Shown here in pieces: positions 1 through 11,042 of a stretch of 64,000 nucleotides of DNA (within the stretch, counting starts at the first letter, position 1; each line of letters starts with the position of its first letter). The translations under genes and the position numbers were made by a program. The notes below the pieces were generated by a model. That model was given only the letters and a program-made list of their open reading frames with translations, did no database searches and had not been told where the DNA came from. Location: positions 124,001 through 188,000 of the forward strand of contig JAGYXB010001405.1 in assembly GCA_022495005.1 (NCBI GenBank), given 5' to 3'. The DNA is from Rhyacophila brunnea. Its lineage: Eukaryota; Arthropoda; Insecta; Trichoptera; Rhyacophilidae.

Positions 1-277
1 GTAAAACATGAGTTCGTGTAACATTTAATCAAATGACGAGTTCTTCATTGAACATTTCACCGTGGAGTATATTTGTACGTATGCTACAATATGTGGCAAA
101 TTTTATGAGATGTCTTTACTAGGTCAGGTTAGGTTAGGTTAGGGTTAATTTTATTGTAACAGTACTATTTGCAAACTATTGCCGCATTTTGTAAGATACG
201 TACAAATGTATTCCACGGTGAAATGTTCAACGAAGAACTCGTCATTTGATAAAATGTTATATGAACTCATGTTTCAC
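1..277. mobile_element. Fold-back (long inverted repeat) element, left end cut by window
   Basis: Bases 1 to about 115 are repeated in reverse complement at about 165-277 with roughly 90 percent identity by eye. For example ACATTTCACCGTGGA on the left matches TCCACGGTGAAATGT on the right, and ATGAGTTC matches GAACTCAT. The spacer of about 50 bp holds TTAGG-type repeats. This is the structure of a fold-back MITE. The outer left boundary and any target duplication lie outside the window. No coding sequence is present. Confidence 0.8.
127..146 (+). repeat. Interstitial telomere-like (TTAGG)n
   Basis: About four units of GGTTA/TTAGG lie in the loop of the fold-back element at 1-277. TTAGG is the telomeric repeat of most insects. 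The run is too short to be a telomere and sits between the two arms of an inverted repeat. Confidence 0.75.
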
Positions 278-959
278 GTACTGCGGCGCACGAATAAGTG
301 TCACACGATGAACTGCATACGTACAACTTACATGTGGGCATAAAAAAACGTATTTATTTTTATTTTATGGTCCAAGTCTCAACACTATAAACAAAGAAAG
401 GTTTTTAAGGCTAATAATTAAATTATAGCGCCATTATTGTTAATTGAATTGTTTTATAATATTGTGGATTTCATATAATAATGCTTGATATTTTTGTCGT
501 TAATTGTATAACAAATTGTATTAGTTACACCATTGATAAAAAAAAGTAACCATCGTAATTATTTGGTTATCGTAATTATTAGTAGGTACACACATAAGTA
601 ATTGAAGCATGGAAGATTTTATTTTTCATTCATAAACAACATGATAGAATAAATATATGATTTTTTTCCAGGCAGAAATATATGAATTATTTTTTATATC
701 AACGTCTGCTTTTTGAGGCATAGTTTTGTGAAAATATTGAAGTGGTTGTTCTGGGTCGTTTGTGATTAAGTATACAATAATGAATTATTCATCATGGGCA
801 TATATACATATAATGATAAGTATAAAATAATCATATTTTTTAAGAATTATGTGATAGGAACTGTAAAAATGATCATTTTTGTTTATAAACAAAAAACAAA
901 ACAACACAAGAATGGCATTTGTGTCACAGAGCTCTTTGTATTTTTAACGCGGTTACTTA
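278..959. other. AT-rich unique DNA, nothing recognised
   Basis: No coding potential, RNA gene or clear repeat seen. Confidence 0.5.
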
Positions 960-1260
960 TTTCCTTCCAAGTTTTTCCTCGATCTCGGTGATTGGTTGGC
1001 CGGGGGCATTCGACAGAGGGTTTTCCAAGAGAGAGATGATTAATTTCTCCGCAGGGGGGCGCGGTAGGAAAATGGCGAAGGAGGAGGGTTGCAGCCATTA
1101 GTTTAAATGAAGGACTCTTCGCAGGTCGATCACCTTTCGGGACAATGTTATTAATCATCACGTATCTGTCGATGAGATGTATCTAGTTTGGAAGTCGCGG
1201 GGAAGTGATATTGCGACAGAGGTCTCGTCGGTTAGGAATTTTCATACCAAGTTTGCGTAC
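960..1260. promoter_or_regulatory. GC-richer unique island, possible cis-regulatory DNA
   Basis: This stretch is visibly richer in G+C than its flanks, with runs such as GGCCGGGGGC and GGGGGGCGCGG. It has no repeat structure and no credible long reading frame; short open frames on both strands overlap each other without protein-like composition. It could be a conserved non-coding element. That is inference from composition alone. Confidence 0.25.
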
Positions 1261-2105
1261 AGCTTTGAATGGATCACTTAAATTATTCATCTCACATAAC
1301 TTATTGTTTGTCAATATAATTAGTAAGTTAATCTATTGAACCAACTGGAGCAGAATATTATTTAAGTATACATCATCAATTATATATCTGACGCTTTGTA
1401 TGTGTAGATAGATTGATTGATTCTAATAAAAATGTAAATTACTAGGAGAATATGGGTATACACAAAGTAGAAATTATAGTAGTTGCTAAGCATACACCCA
1501 GTTCATAGGATCAATCATGTGGTATGGTTTAACCACATATTGAAAAAATATCACGTCATTACATGACTTCAGAAATGTGCGATCTATCAGTACGTCTTTA
1601 TCATTTTGTAAAATAAGTAATACCTACTTTATTAGGTTATTAAAATAGTCATGGATTACGGATAATGACTACTAGTTGTGAGATTTTATGTCATCAAAAA
1701 TATAATTTCATACTGTGTCGGTAGTAACCAGCTAAAATAGAGTAACACTTTATTGGAGTTTGTCTAATCTTAAGATCACGGAATTGAAAAAATACTAATT
1801 CCGTTTAAAAAATCTGTCCATTATCGCAATCCATAATAGAAAACACAACATGACAGGTCATTATACAGAACAAAAATACACCAATACACTTCATTATACA
1901 TTTAACACAGACAATAACCACAACCAAAAATATAAGCGATGGCACAAAAATAAATAAAAAGGGAAAATATTAAATGAAAACAGTACCTACATCAAACACG
2001 ATACAATAAAACTGATCCCCAAAAAGCATAAGAACAAATTTGGTTTTCAATTAAGATTCAAATTATCATGAATAAAAACTGAAAAAAGGTAATTACCCTA
2101 TTATA
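1261..2105. other. AT-rich DNA, nothing recognised
   Basis: Low-complexity A/T-rich sequence with no supported feature. Confidence 0.5.
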
Positions 2106-2109
2106 CACA

Positions 2110-2235
2110 ATCATAAGTAGTGAGAGTGCTAAAATGTTGTGGATCTCGTGGTTGAATCGTGGGTCTGACATATTTAATTTTATTTTTCAATACCTAATAA
2201 TTATTATGTGTTTGCACCCAAAGTATGGATATAAT
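2110..2235 (+). mobile_element. tRNA-derived SINE, decayed copy
   Basis: The string TGGATCTCGTGG-TTGAATC-GTGGGTCTGACA matches the box B region and junction of the better copies at 10.8 and 12.3 kb. A body with TTTTTCAATA follows, as in those copies. The downstream TGTTTGCACCCAAAGTATGG resembles a stretch near 17.41 kb, so this may be a sub-family with a different tail. The head is incomplete. Confidence 0.5.
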
Positions 2236-2350
2236 AAATTGGGCAAGCGGCTAATATAATTTTCGCGTAATAAAATATGTTAAGAAACCTTCATATCGGA
2301 TTTAAGAGCCAATATAAAATTATGCCTACATCTGTCTTTCTAAATCTTTT

Positions 2351-2813
2351 TTGACCTGTGACCCCCTCCTACTTATAATAGTAAAAAATGGACCGATTAA
2401 GAATTTTAGCATTATAAAATGGATATTTAATTAGAATAATTAAAACATATTTCTTTAATTAGATGGGTAGGTATATAATATATATTTGTTTTTGAAAAGT
2501 TTTCTTTATTTAGTGTGATTTTTAAATGTCTAATTGCAATGTTGTTAGCGAAAACTTGTTGAAAAAGGTGACTGTGAAGTGGACATCATTTTGATGACAT
2601 TGTTACAGTTTTTTATTATGATATTAAGATCATTGAATATTAAGTATATTCTTTCCGTATTACGCCATATTGAATAATAACTTTCATTGATTTTCATGTT
2701 TTTAAATTGTATTACTTATTTTATTTTTAATGTAGGTAACCCCCAAAAGTTAATGTTTAGCCTGTGACCCCAAGGAGGCCATAAGGATATGGTTAGGCAA
2801 CGCTGCTCTATAC
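2351..2813. mobile_element. Possible hAT-like remnant
   Basis: CCTGTGACCCC occurs at the left (about 2356) and again near 2761. The right edge read on the minus strand is CAGCGTTGCCTAACC, the style of a hAT terminal repeat (CAG start). No matching left terminus or 8-bp duplication was found and no coding sequence is visible. The assignment is tentative. Confidence 0.3.
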
Positions 2814-2871
2814 TACTCATCTCCAGAAGCCGTATATTTTAAGAAATAATCTAACAATTATAATAGCAAGT

Positions 2872-3443
2872 CTTCTTCTTCTTCCACCCTGTCACGTCCC
2901 AACATTAGGGCATAGGGCAAGCACAAGTTGGCGCCACTTCCCTCGATCCATCGCCAACTCTTGCGCCTCCCGCCATGTCAGACCTGCAGCACGTAGGTCG
3001 TTCTTGTAGCACCGCTTCAGGGTGAGGGAGGGCCGGCCACGGCGACGGAACCCTTGTGGCTTTGACACAAGGGTACGAAGTGCTGCACTCTTTGGCGGCA
3101 TCCGGAATACGTGTCCCAGCCACGTAAAGCGTCTTTTCGTGATAACTCCAATCACCGAAGGCTGTTATGTCTGCTCACGAAATCGGGTATTTGAAACGCG
3201 GTCGTACTAATGTACGCCTAAGATTTGGCAGAGACATCGATTCTCAAAGCTCAAAAGCCGAGATTCTTGAAGCTTAGTAAGATGCCATGTCTCACAGTCA
3301 TACATGAGCACAGGTAGCACGCACGCGTTAAACAAACGACATTTCGTCCTCACAGAAAACAGCCTTGACCTCCATGCGACTCCAAGTTGGTTGAACGCAG
3401 AGCCCACTATACCCATGCGGATTCCAAGCTCACTAGAGATTTC
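2872..3443 (-). mobile_element. 5'-truncated non-LTR retrotransposon (LINE) insertion
   Basis: This is a minus-strand LINE fragment holding only the 3' end of the reverse-transcriptase open frame. It ends in an (AAG)n tail, seen on the plus strand as CTTCTTCTTCTTCC at its left edge. It is bounded by an 11-bp duplication, TAATAGCAAGT, at 2861-2871 and 3444-3454, so both insertion edges are preserved. The same family occurs at 24.4 kb (plus strand, same tail) and, decayed, at 9.7 kb. The clade is not certain; RTE-like is one possibility. Confidence 0.85.
2892..3443 (-). pseudogene. LINE reverse transcriptase C-terminal fragment, broken
   Basis: Two minus-strand open segments carry the family's C-terminal motifs. 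Segment 3207-3443 has IRMG...TKCRLFNACVLPVLMYDCETWHLTK and ends at ILGV. Segment 2892-3155 has RRFTWLGHVFRMP and the basic GFRRRGRP. Between them the copy at 24.4 kb has about 20 further residues in one frame, so this copy carries a small deletion or frameshift. The catalytic YxDD region and the endonuclease are absent. The frame is entered at the insertion junction, so the apparent start codon comes from the flanking duplication. It cannot encode a working protein. Confidence 0.8.
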
Positions 3444-3472
3444 TAATAGCAAGTAGGTGATTTTAATATGTT

Positions 3473-3704
3473 GTCAGCTGAATGCAGAACTATTCTAACT
3501 CACATTTGAAATATTTTGCAGAAGATTTTTTTGAAACAGCTTACTTCAGTTATTTATTATTTATATTGACAAACAATAATCCTACTAAAATATGATGCGT
3601 ACATTTATCCATGATGATAATACATAATTTCAGTGAGTTGTTTTAAAAAACTCTTTCTTGAAAAATTTCAAATGTAAGTTAGAATAGTTCTGCATTCAGC
3701 TGAC
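3473..3704. mobile_element. Fold-back MITE, about 230 bp
   Basis: The left arm starts GTCAGCTGAATGCAGAAC at 3473 and continues through CTATTCTAACTCACATTTGAA. The right arm is its reverse complement, ending GTTCTGCATTCAGCTGAC at 3704. Arms of about 50 bp are nearly identical and similarity weakens towards the centre. It lies only about 20 bp from the LINE target duplication. No coding sequence. Confidence 0.75.
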
Positions 3705-3939
3705 GATGTTTTTTTTTTCGATTTTTGATATAGAACGTTCAATACAAATACAAAGTAGAATGAAATATATAAAAAAAACTTAGTGATATGAATAATAATG
3801 TGTTAAATACATTATATTATTATCTGTATATATTTGGATATTAGGCAATATTTAAAGTTTATGAAATTTAAGCAATCCAATCTCCAAAAAGTATCCGTTT
3901 GAGCTGATATAATCTATTTTCCATAGTATTCATTGTTTG

Positions 3940-4190
3940 TACTTCATACCCATCCCCTCCTTTCCAAGTCCAACTTGAAAGCATAGTACAACACGATCGC
4001 CGGATTGGCTTATCAGCGGCAACTATTTATCCCACGGACAATCTTCAATTGCCATCGGTGAGTGGCGTTTAACGGGTGAAACTATCTTAATATTTATCAC
4101 CGGACCAATCTAGAGAATACTGGAACCCTAATATAAGATTAGTTGTTTGAGGTTGTCTCGCCTGGAAAATTTTCCTTTAGAAAACGTGAG
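3940..4190. promoter_or_regulatory. GC-richer unique island, possible cis-regulatory DNA
   Basis: A mixed-composition stretch around GATCGCCGGATTGGCTTATC and CCATCGGTGAGTGGCG stands out from AT-rich flanks. It is not repetitive and not coding. Confidence 0.2.
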
Positions 4191-5422
4191 AATAATAGCC
4201 ACAAAGGAAGAACAGGATATTTTTATATAGATACAATGTTATTAAACTTTCATTTGATATTAAATATTATTATGCTAGAAAAGGGTAAATATAATATATT
4301 ATGAGTTAAGTAGATACTCACTAAAAGAAAAATCAATATAGTCCAAAACCATTGAAAATACATAGTTCTTTATTTTTTTCACTATTCAATTCATATTTTG
4401 TAAGTGAATAATTTAAAATATACTCGGTCCAAACTAGGATGGTACAACTATAGCTGGTGGTGGCGAAGGGTGACTTTTGAAAAGAGTTAGGCTATATAGA
4501 AAACACACTTATTAGGTATACTTACGAGAAATAAAAATATAATCCGATATTACTACTGATGCATAGGTACACACTAATGACAACGACACACTAAACCGAT
4601 GAAATTTCGATTGAATCACATTGATTTTTTTTAATTATCTTATTATTAATTATTTTGAACAATCGTGCAGCGATAGATAATATAACAATATTATGAGAAA
4701 ATATGTTAGGCGTAGCTTATCGATTTGTATTGACTGGAACAGACACGCTGAGATCACGTGACATAAATTCGAAACAAGAAACCCCGGATTCACCAGCACA
4801 TAATCAATAAAATACAATGAGACGCGACGTGGGGTATTTTTTAACTTTAGATAGATGGTGGTTATTATATAATACATTCCTATATAATTATATGATAGAC
4901 GTCGTTACAAAATTGAATAAATTATTTTTACATAATATTTATGTGATTATGTAAAGACGTCAATATGAAATTAGAAATTATTTTTATTAAGCAGATGGGC
5001 TTTAAATAATCGCATAGTATGGAGTTTTTGATGCTATTAGCTGGAAATAAAACATTTCTCTCATGCGATGGCCAATATAATTGAATAAAATACCACGTGG
5101 ATATAAAATAACAAGATATGAAAAGACATTGTCGTATATTCTTTAGCTGATTTATTGATGTTACATCTAAAACGTAAACAGACATAATTTCGATAGTGTG
5201 CGAATTTTATTGCCATGTCGATAAAAATATATGAATACAGAATATGAAAACTAAATAACTTATTTATTATAGGGAAATTGAAATTGAAAAATAACAAAAT
5301 ATCTAACTTTACAATATAAATAATATGAAGCCAGAATGCATCGCAACTTTCACATCTGTCATTATAATATTATTTTGATGTAGGTTGGTGTGCTTATTAT
5401 TTGCTTACTATTGTAATATATA
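4191..5422. other. AT-rich DNA, nothing recognised
   Basis: Several open frames of 75-85 codons on the minus strand overlap each other and have the composition of random AT-rich DNA. No supported gene. Confidence 0.5.
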
Positions 5423-5866
5423 GTGAGTGTTGGATCGGGAGTTACTCCACTCCAGCTTCACTCCGAGATCGAATACTTGCTCTAGCACCACTCCAGGATC
5501 TGCTCTGCTCTGCTCTGGGTAAAAGGTTTTATATGTAAACAAATGTTAAAAAATAAAAAAAATATGTAGTCTTAAAATAATCGTCATTTTCATTATTAAT
5601 TATATTAAACAAAACTACTGACAGTAAATCGTCTTTCATTATTTGCCTCTTCTGTCAAAAAAAGTTATTTATCACTTCATAGTGTAGACATATTTAAAAT
5701 AATTCCAATGTTACAAAGTGTTAAATATAATATTTTCATTGGATTTTAGGACAAAAATTTAACAATAATAAAAAAACACATCCAAAGTAGTAAAGCACTA
5801 TAAATTTTCGGTGCTTCGGGTATAACCCCAATGCTCCACTGCTCCGAGCTCAGCTCCAATGCTCTG
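5423..5866. mobile_element. Non-autonomous hAT-like element, copy 1
   Basis: Both ends are rich in CTCC/GGAG words: left GTGAGTGTTGGATCGGGAG, right CTCAGCTCCAATGCTCTG. The interior matches the copy at 41.4 kb along most of its length, for example TTATTTGCCTCTTCTGTCAAA and TTTTCATTGGA-TTTAGGAC. The terminal repeat in the sister copy is CAGAGCGTTGGAGCGGA, typical of hAT elements. No transposase. The target duplication is not convincing here. Confidence 0.65.
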
Positions 5867-7460
5867 ATATTATGTATATATATACAGGTTTGTGCAATTA
5901 CACTAGTTCGAAACAAATAAATATGCATATATTTTGGAGATAGTAATTAGTTATATAACATTGAAAAATGTAAGATAAACTATTCTTATTTTACAAACAA
6001 TGAACAAAAAATATTGGAAAGTAAATATAATTCAATATCTAGTTCTTAGAGACAAAGGCCACATTGAGTACCTAGTAGTGATGATTCTAATGGAATGCTA
6101 ATATTCTGATTTTCTTTACATCATGTGAAATCTGAGATCTTTTCTTTTATTCTAATATTCAGTAATATAGGTTGCAAAATAAAATAATATTAATTCTGAT
6201 GTTTATTATTTTCTATGAATTTCTTGTATCCCAAAGAAATGTTCTGGAAGGGCGCCAAGTAGGAAAAGTTATATTTAGTAAATTGAGATTTCCGGGATAA
6301 AAATTTGATGCATTCGGTTCGTAAATAATGATTAATGAGGGCAATATTCACGCTTCCTCGTCTTTTTAAGATATCATGGAAGAATAAATAATAAAAAATG
6401 GTGTTTCCAAATTTTTTCGTCCTGATGTTATTAGGAAGAAATATCTACTTAGGTAAGTATATTGTAAGTGTTTTTTTATTATTATATTTTTGCATAATAT
6501 ACAGCTATGAAAAATGTGGGTGAATTTGTATTGTAAAATACTTACAAGCGTTATTAATAATCATCATCTCATCAACACATTTACAAACTGTAGGTCCTGG
6601 CTCCCGCAATAAAAAATTCTTTCCTTCCTATATCTATTATAAGTTACTTCAGCTGTCTTCGTCTCAATGATAGTGTGTTTCTTTTTATAAACAAAAACCA
6701 GCTATGATCATGTCAATCCATTGCCTTACTTGTAGGATATTGATGACGGCCATCGTTTATCATTGGCACTTATCATCGATCAATGTTATCATTGCGTTAT
6801 ATAAATTAAATTTGTTTGTGATTGAACATGTACCTAACCGTTTTTTTTAAACGGTACATGTTCAAACACGCGCGTTACTATGATCTTAATTCCTACTTCA
6901 TTTATCGTTTGTCAATTTATGGCTACGGCCGTATGTTCTAGCTTAACTACTGGAAAATGCCAATAGAAATGGCGTATTTAAAAAAATACTACCTTATTCT
7001 TAAGTCAATAATTATTATAAAGCAATCATTATTCGTAGGATGTTTATCAAATTTGAATGGTCAAAGACATAGCTTATAATCAGTGTCTTTAGTATTATCT
7101 TCAAACGTGTTAATCGTGCCCATTTTTTAATAATAAAATGCCAAATTTTTGTCAAATTTGGGATCACAAAGATTATTAAATATAATTTTTTATCGTAAAT
7201 ATGTCACTATATATTGTTAACATTAATTTTACTAATGATTTTATAAATGCGTTTAAAAATTAATAAATCTAAAAAATAGTAACACCACTGCACATGGATG
7301 TATCGAAATATGACTATATTCTAAAACATTTCAGCGAGAGGTTTAAAAGAATACTATTTTATGTAATAAAAATACTTCATGCAGTGATCAAATGTTTAAA
7401 ATAATTAATATAAAGGAAAATAAGGCTTCAAAAATATATAAATAGATTATCTAAAATGTT
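5867..7460. other. AT-rich DNA with one perfect hairpin
   Basis: Nothing recognised except the hairpin at 6822-6865, listed separately. Confidence 0.5.
6822..6865. repeat. Short perfect hairpin with T/A loop
   Basis: TTGAACATGTACC at 6822-6834 is the exact reverse complement of GGTACATGTTCAA at 6853-6865. The loop contains T8. It could be the remnant of a small inverted-repeat element; function unknown. Confidence 0.7.
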
Positions 7461-8085
7461 TAGGGAATGTCCAGAGTTATGCTCTGAAGATACCATAAAA
7501 GCTCCATTTTGACCTACGCTGAGCATGTGGGCCGTTAAAGTAAGATGTCAATTCATGGGCACTTACTATTAGATAAAGGGGAAACCTTATGAAGTTTTAT
7601 TCTAGTAGACACCACTCTGGTTTCTGGTGGAAGAAGAACATACATTTGCTGGTTACTAAGCTATTAAATGGGAAAGAAGACTTTTTTTGGACATGTCATC
7701 TAAAAAATCGAAACATGCACTCCAAATCGATGTCAATGCAACACTTTGTTACTTCAAAGCAACACTGAAGCCATGGTCATCAACTATTTTAACAAAAATG
7801 TAGCAGTAGATTTCGTAATATTTTTTAAACAGTAATTACTTTGTTTTTTCAAAAGTTTATTTGCTGATCTGTTTCGAATTATTTCCATTAACATAAGAAT
7901 TTTCATAGTAGGTATAAGTGTATTAATTTTTTGTATTCATATAAAATTCAATTCATTGTTAATATCAATCAGTTATAAGATTAATATAAATAATAGTTTG
8001 TTTTATTTTGCCTTAGCGGTTCATGAAATATTTCTTCTACTTTCACCGGTCCGCAGGAGTAAAAAGATTGAAAAACATTAGTCTA
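7461..8085. mobile_element. Possible decayed DNA transposon with hAT-like end
   Basis: The stretch near 8043-8080 reads CACCGGTCCGCAGGAG followed by TAAAAAGATTGAAAAACA. That resembles the usual end of many hAT elements (CAGTGTTTTTCAA... with GGACCGG inside on the other strand). Upstream sequence to about 7460 is less AT-rich than the flanks and could be decayed coding DNA, but no frame survives. The left end is not identified. Confidence 0.3.
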
Positions 8086-8189
8086 TAGTCTAATACTATA
8101 TGTTATTTTTAGTTTTTTATTATTAACACATATTTTCTAAGAAAAAGCAGAATGCCTTTTATAAACAGTATAATAGTCAAATAGCTTAA

Positions 8190-8620
8190 GCACGAAATAG
8201 GTATGCCTATCCTGAATTCTATTAGCTATGATGGGTATCCGAAGGTATCCTAAGACAGTTGTTTTTGCTAAACTGTTATATAGTCATCTATTGACAGGTG
8301 CTTTCATTAAGCTCAGAATCCATTAACCGACTTGAATACAGAGCCATCCTAATGGAAAAGATTAAAGAACCTTTCATGATTGATCAAAAGATATTTTGAC
8401 TAAAGGAGGGCGAAGTTACTGTTGTTTTGGGCCTGTGGGTCGTCTCAGAAACTGTTTTTACAATGAACGAGGGAGAGGAATATCTACCAAATTAGCTGAA
8501 ATCGATTCGGATAAATTGCCATGGAAGCCTCGATAATACGCTGCAAACTGACGACTTCCATTATAAGATTTATCAAGATAAGTTCAAAGCTCAAATAAGA
8601 ACTTCAAAATAAATAGCTGC
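8190..8620. other. Mixed-composition stretch, possibly decayed retroelement
   Basis: AAGCTCAGAATCCATTAACC and the following bases weakly resemble the LINE segment near 24.69 kb. The similarity is too low to be sure, and the rest is unassigned. Confidence 0.15.
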
Positions 8621-8782
8621 TTGTTTCGGATATTTTATTTTAAGTAACCAAATCAAGAATATTTTATCTTTTAAATCAGCCATTTTTCTAGGTAAATGAA
8701 TAAAAACCTTTACTTAAAGCATATATTACCTATCTACATTTTTTTTTAAATACAAAATGAATTTTACACATAGGTACATAAT

Positions 8783-9507
8783 TAGGGGTTGCAATACCGG
8801 TATTTCAAAAGCAGTATCTCAGTATTTATCGATTTCGAAATACCGGTTTTAAAAATCAAACAATACCCAATATATTCGGTATTGATAGTGTCAGATTACG
8901 CGATGTCTAGTTTACTTCCATTGTCATTAGACGTGTATGTGTAAAAAGTATAATAAATTAATAAAATGTTAGGTGAAATTATCAGTGGGGCACATACATA
9001 TTTAAGATCATTTCATAATATAGATTTATTGTAAGACCATTTGAAGAAGAAAGTATTTGTAAACATTAATATCCCGCAAGAAATGAAAATATAAATAATA
9101 TTAAATTCTACAGGTTTTTTAAAAAAGGTTTTGTCGATAGCTATTTCAGTTGTAACACCGTTATTAAGACTAGTCTAGGTACAAAACCTATTTTAAAAAA
9201 CCTGTAGAATTTAATATTATTTATATTTTAATTTCTTGTAAAATGGAATTCTACCAAGTAAATGCTAAACGAATTAATTAATATCTCTACCATATCTTAC
9301 CTTAACCTATTTTTAAAGGTTTACATATATAGTATGTACGTATTTAGATTATGTTATGTAATATTATTTCCAAGAGATTTTTATATCTTTATTAATTATT
9401 GGTATACCTATACTTCGATTTTTTTCATATATTTGACGAATACTGGTATTCAATAGGAAATACCGAAATACCGGTATTGGTGTTTCCATTCGGTATTGCA
9501 ATCCCAA
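8783..9507. mobile_element. hAT-like non-autonomous element with 8-bp TSD
   Basis: The left end is TAGGGGTTGCAATACCGG. The right end, read on the other strand, is TTGGGATTGCAATACCG. Both flanks carry TACATAAT (8775-8782 and 9508-9515), an exact 8-bp duplication as expected for hAT. Subterminal ATACCGGTATT palindromes recur at both ends. There is no transposase frame. A fold-back element sits inside at 9077-9238, so the hAT copy was probably the older insertion or carried the fold-back with it. Confidence 0.8.
9077..9238. mobile_element. Fold-back element, short copy (family of 29.6 kb)
   Basis: The left arm CAAGAAATGAAAATATAAAT...TCTACAGG and the right arm, its reverse complement ending CATTTCTTG-like, are about 48 bp each and nearly perfect. 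The internal string TTTTGTCGATAGCTATTTC is shared with the copy at 29620-30116. Similarity to that copy continues about 35 bp past the right arm (GAATTCTACCAAGTAAATGC), so the true element boundary may be wider than the palindrome. Confidence 0.8.
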
Positions 9508-9666
9508 TACATAATATTATATAACTTAAAAAGTACACAATATCTACTGTACCTACTATGTGCATATAGCTGCAACTATTGTATATTGTGTAAGATATAC
9601 ACTGTTGGCAGAACCGATGAATTATTAGCGTACTTAGAGTACTTACCTTTTTTTTTTTGATACTGT

Positions 9667-9905
9667 GGGTATAACTTTAGGTAAGAGAACTTACTGACTA
9701 AGCAGCTTATAATCATACTTAGAGTGAAGAGGTAGCGCTGGCTTAGTTATGTGCTGTAGATGACTGAAGAGAATTTAAATATAGCTTGCTTGTTTTTAAA
9801 GCTGAATTCCGGCATACTGGAAGATCGCTAAATACGGATTGTTGCCATGATTTGGGAATATGCAAGAAGACTAGTAAACCACAGATATTTTTGGAGGCCC
9901 GCCTT
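9667..9905 (+). mobile_element. Decayed LINE fragment (family of 24.4 kb)
   Basis: Compared with 24763-25040, this stretch keeps the order and spacing of AGTGAAGAGG, TACGTGCTG-like, GAAGAGAA, TGGCTTGC-like, ATTCCGGC, CTAAATAC, GCAAGAAGACT and TTCTTGGAGGC-like strings. Many substitutions and small deletions are present and no frame is open. It covers only the C-terminal part of the reverse-transcriptase frame. Confidence 0.65.
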
Positions 9906-10129
9906 ATGTCCATATGCTTTAAATGAGAAGCGGGGATGGTATTTTGACTTATGAGTTATTAACAGTATATATTTGCTTACATAAAAAAATAAAATACAAT
10001 TATAATAACTATGGATAATAATTACTAATATTTAATATAAAAATCGCTCATATTACTCTAATAAATAATCTATTCAAAAGTTCTCAATACTCATTTAATT
10101 CTCAAGAGCTTTCGTAGTAATTGTTTACT

Positions 10130-10330
10130 GGTACACAGTATCTCGTAAAAAGCTCCCATTCTCGTCAGGTGTAGCGTAAGTCTAGATTTACTTTTAGTGC
10201 CAGAACAAGCCGATTACACTGGCCAAACTTTCTTGGAAACTAATTTTATTCAACAATTTCTACAGAGCTTTGCAATAAAAGTTTTCCTCGCGTATTGCAA
10301 AATATGCACCGGAAAATGGTTCTCAAATGA
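10130..10330. promoter_or_regulatory. Mixed-composition unique island, possible cis-regulatory DNA
   Basis: AAGCTCCCATTCTCGTCAGG to TGCACCGGAAAATGG is less AT-rich than its flanks, not repetitive and not coding. Regulatory role is a guess. Confidence 0.15.
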
Positions 10331-10832
10331 AGATAGACATTACCAAAGGAATGTAAAACGTTAATTTTCAATTTCTAAGAATTATTATGCGTATTTATAT
10401 ATTCTATTCAAATTCTTATTTTACAGTAAAATAATAAAACGTTTGAAATTAAGATTGTGTACTCCGAAATTTTATTAGGTAAAAGGTTATTAGGTGAAAA
10501 ATAAACCTCAATAGAAAGTAATACCCTTAAATTTAGAAAATTAAAACTATCAACTGAGGGTATTTTATGGAATTTGAATGTACATTCTAATTTATTTGAG
10601 TTTTGTACTATTCCATTTGAGTCATTTTTGCGACCTGGGTTTCGTCTTTTAGTATTTTCGAACACTCACCAATGACACACTGCAACAGAAAAATTTATTC
10701 TTATTTAAATAATAATAGATAAATTAATGCAATAAAATAACTCAAAAATATTAATACTAAGTATAACACTAGTGTTGAATAGCTTGGAGAATATAGAATA
10801 TTCATTAGATACTCATTATTAATGAATTTCTA

Positions 10833-11042
10833 CGATGGCCGCGCGGCTTAAGCTTGGCCTATTATAGTGTCGTGGGTCCCAGGTTGGAATCATGGGTCTG
10901 GCAAGTACACGTCATATTGTTTTTCAATAGGTTGAGTAACTTGCTGACATCCATTTCTCGTAAAAAAATCTATTAATACAAATCTCCACTCTGTGGAAAC
11001 CTATATTGTGATCTTATTAGGATCGGACATGGTCGGAAAAAA
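10833..11042 (+). mobile_element. tRNA-derived SINE, near-complete copy
   Basis: The head GATGGCCGCGCGGCTTAAGC carries a box A-like D-arm. CCAGGTTGGAATC is the box B equivalent (one base off GGTTCGAATC). A body follows: GGTCTGGCAAGTACAC, TTGTTTTTCAATAGG, TGAGTAACTTGCTGACATCC, ATTTCTCGTAAAAAA, the CTCTGTGG region, and the 3' end GATCGGACATGGTCGGAA. The same order of blocks is seen at 12.3, 35.4, 41.5 and 47.4 kb. The head most resembles Ser/Leu-type tRNAs by the GGCCG-GGTTAAG D-arm, but this is uncertain. Such elements are transcribed by RNA polymerase III and mobilised by a partner LINE. Confidence 0.8.

Noticed and set aside
7461..7800. Another copy of the AAG-tailed LINE
   Set aside because: TTTTGGACATGTCAT resembles the WLGHV segment, but no further colinear matches were found.
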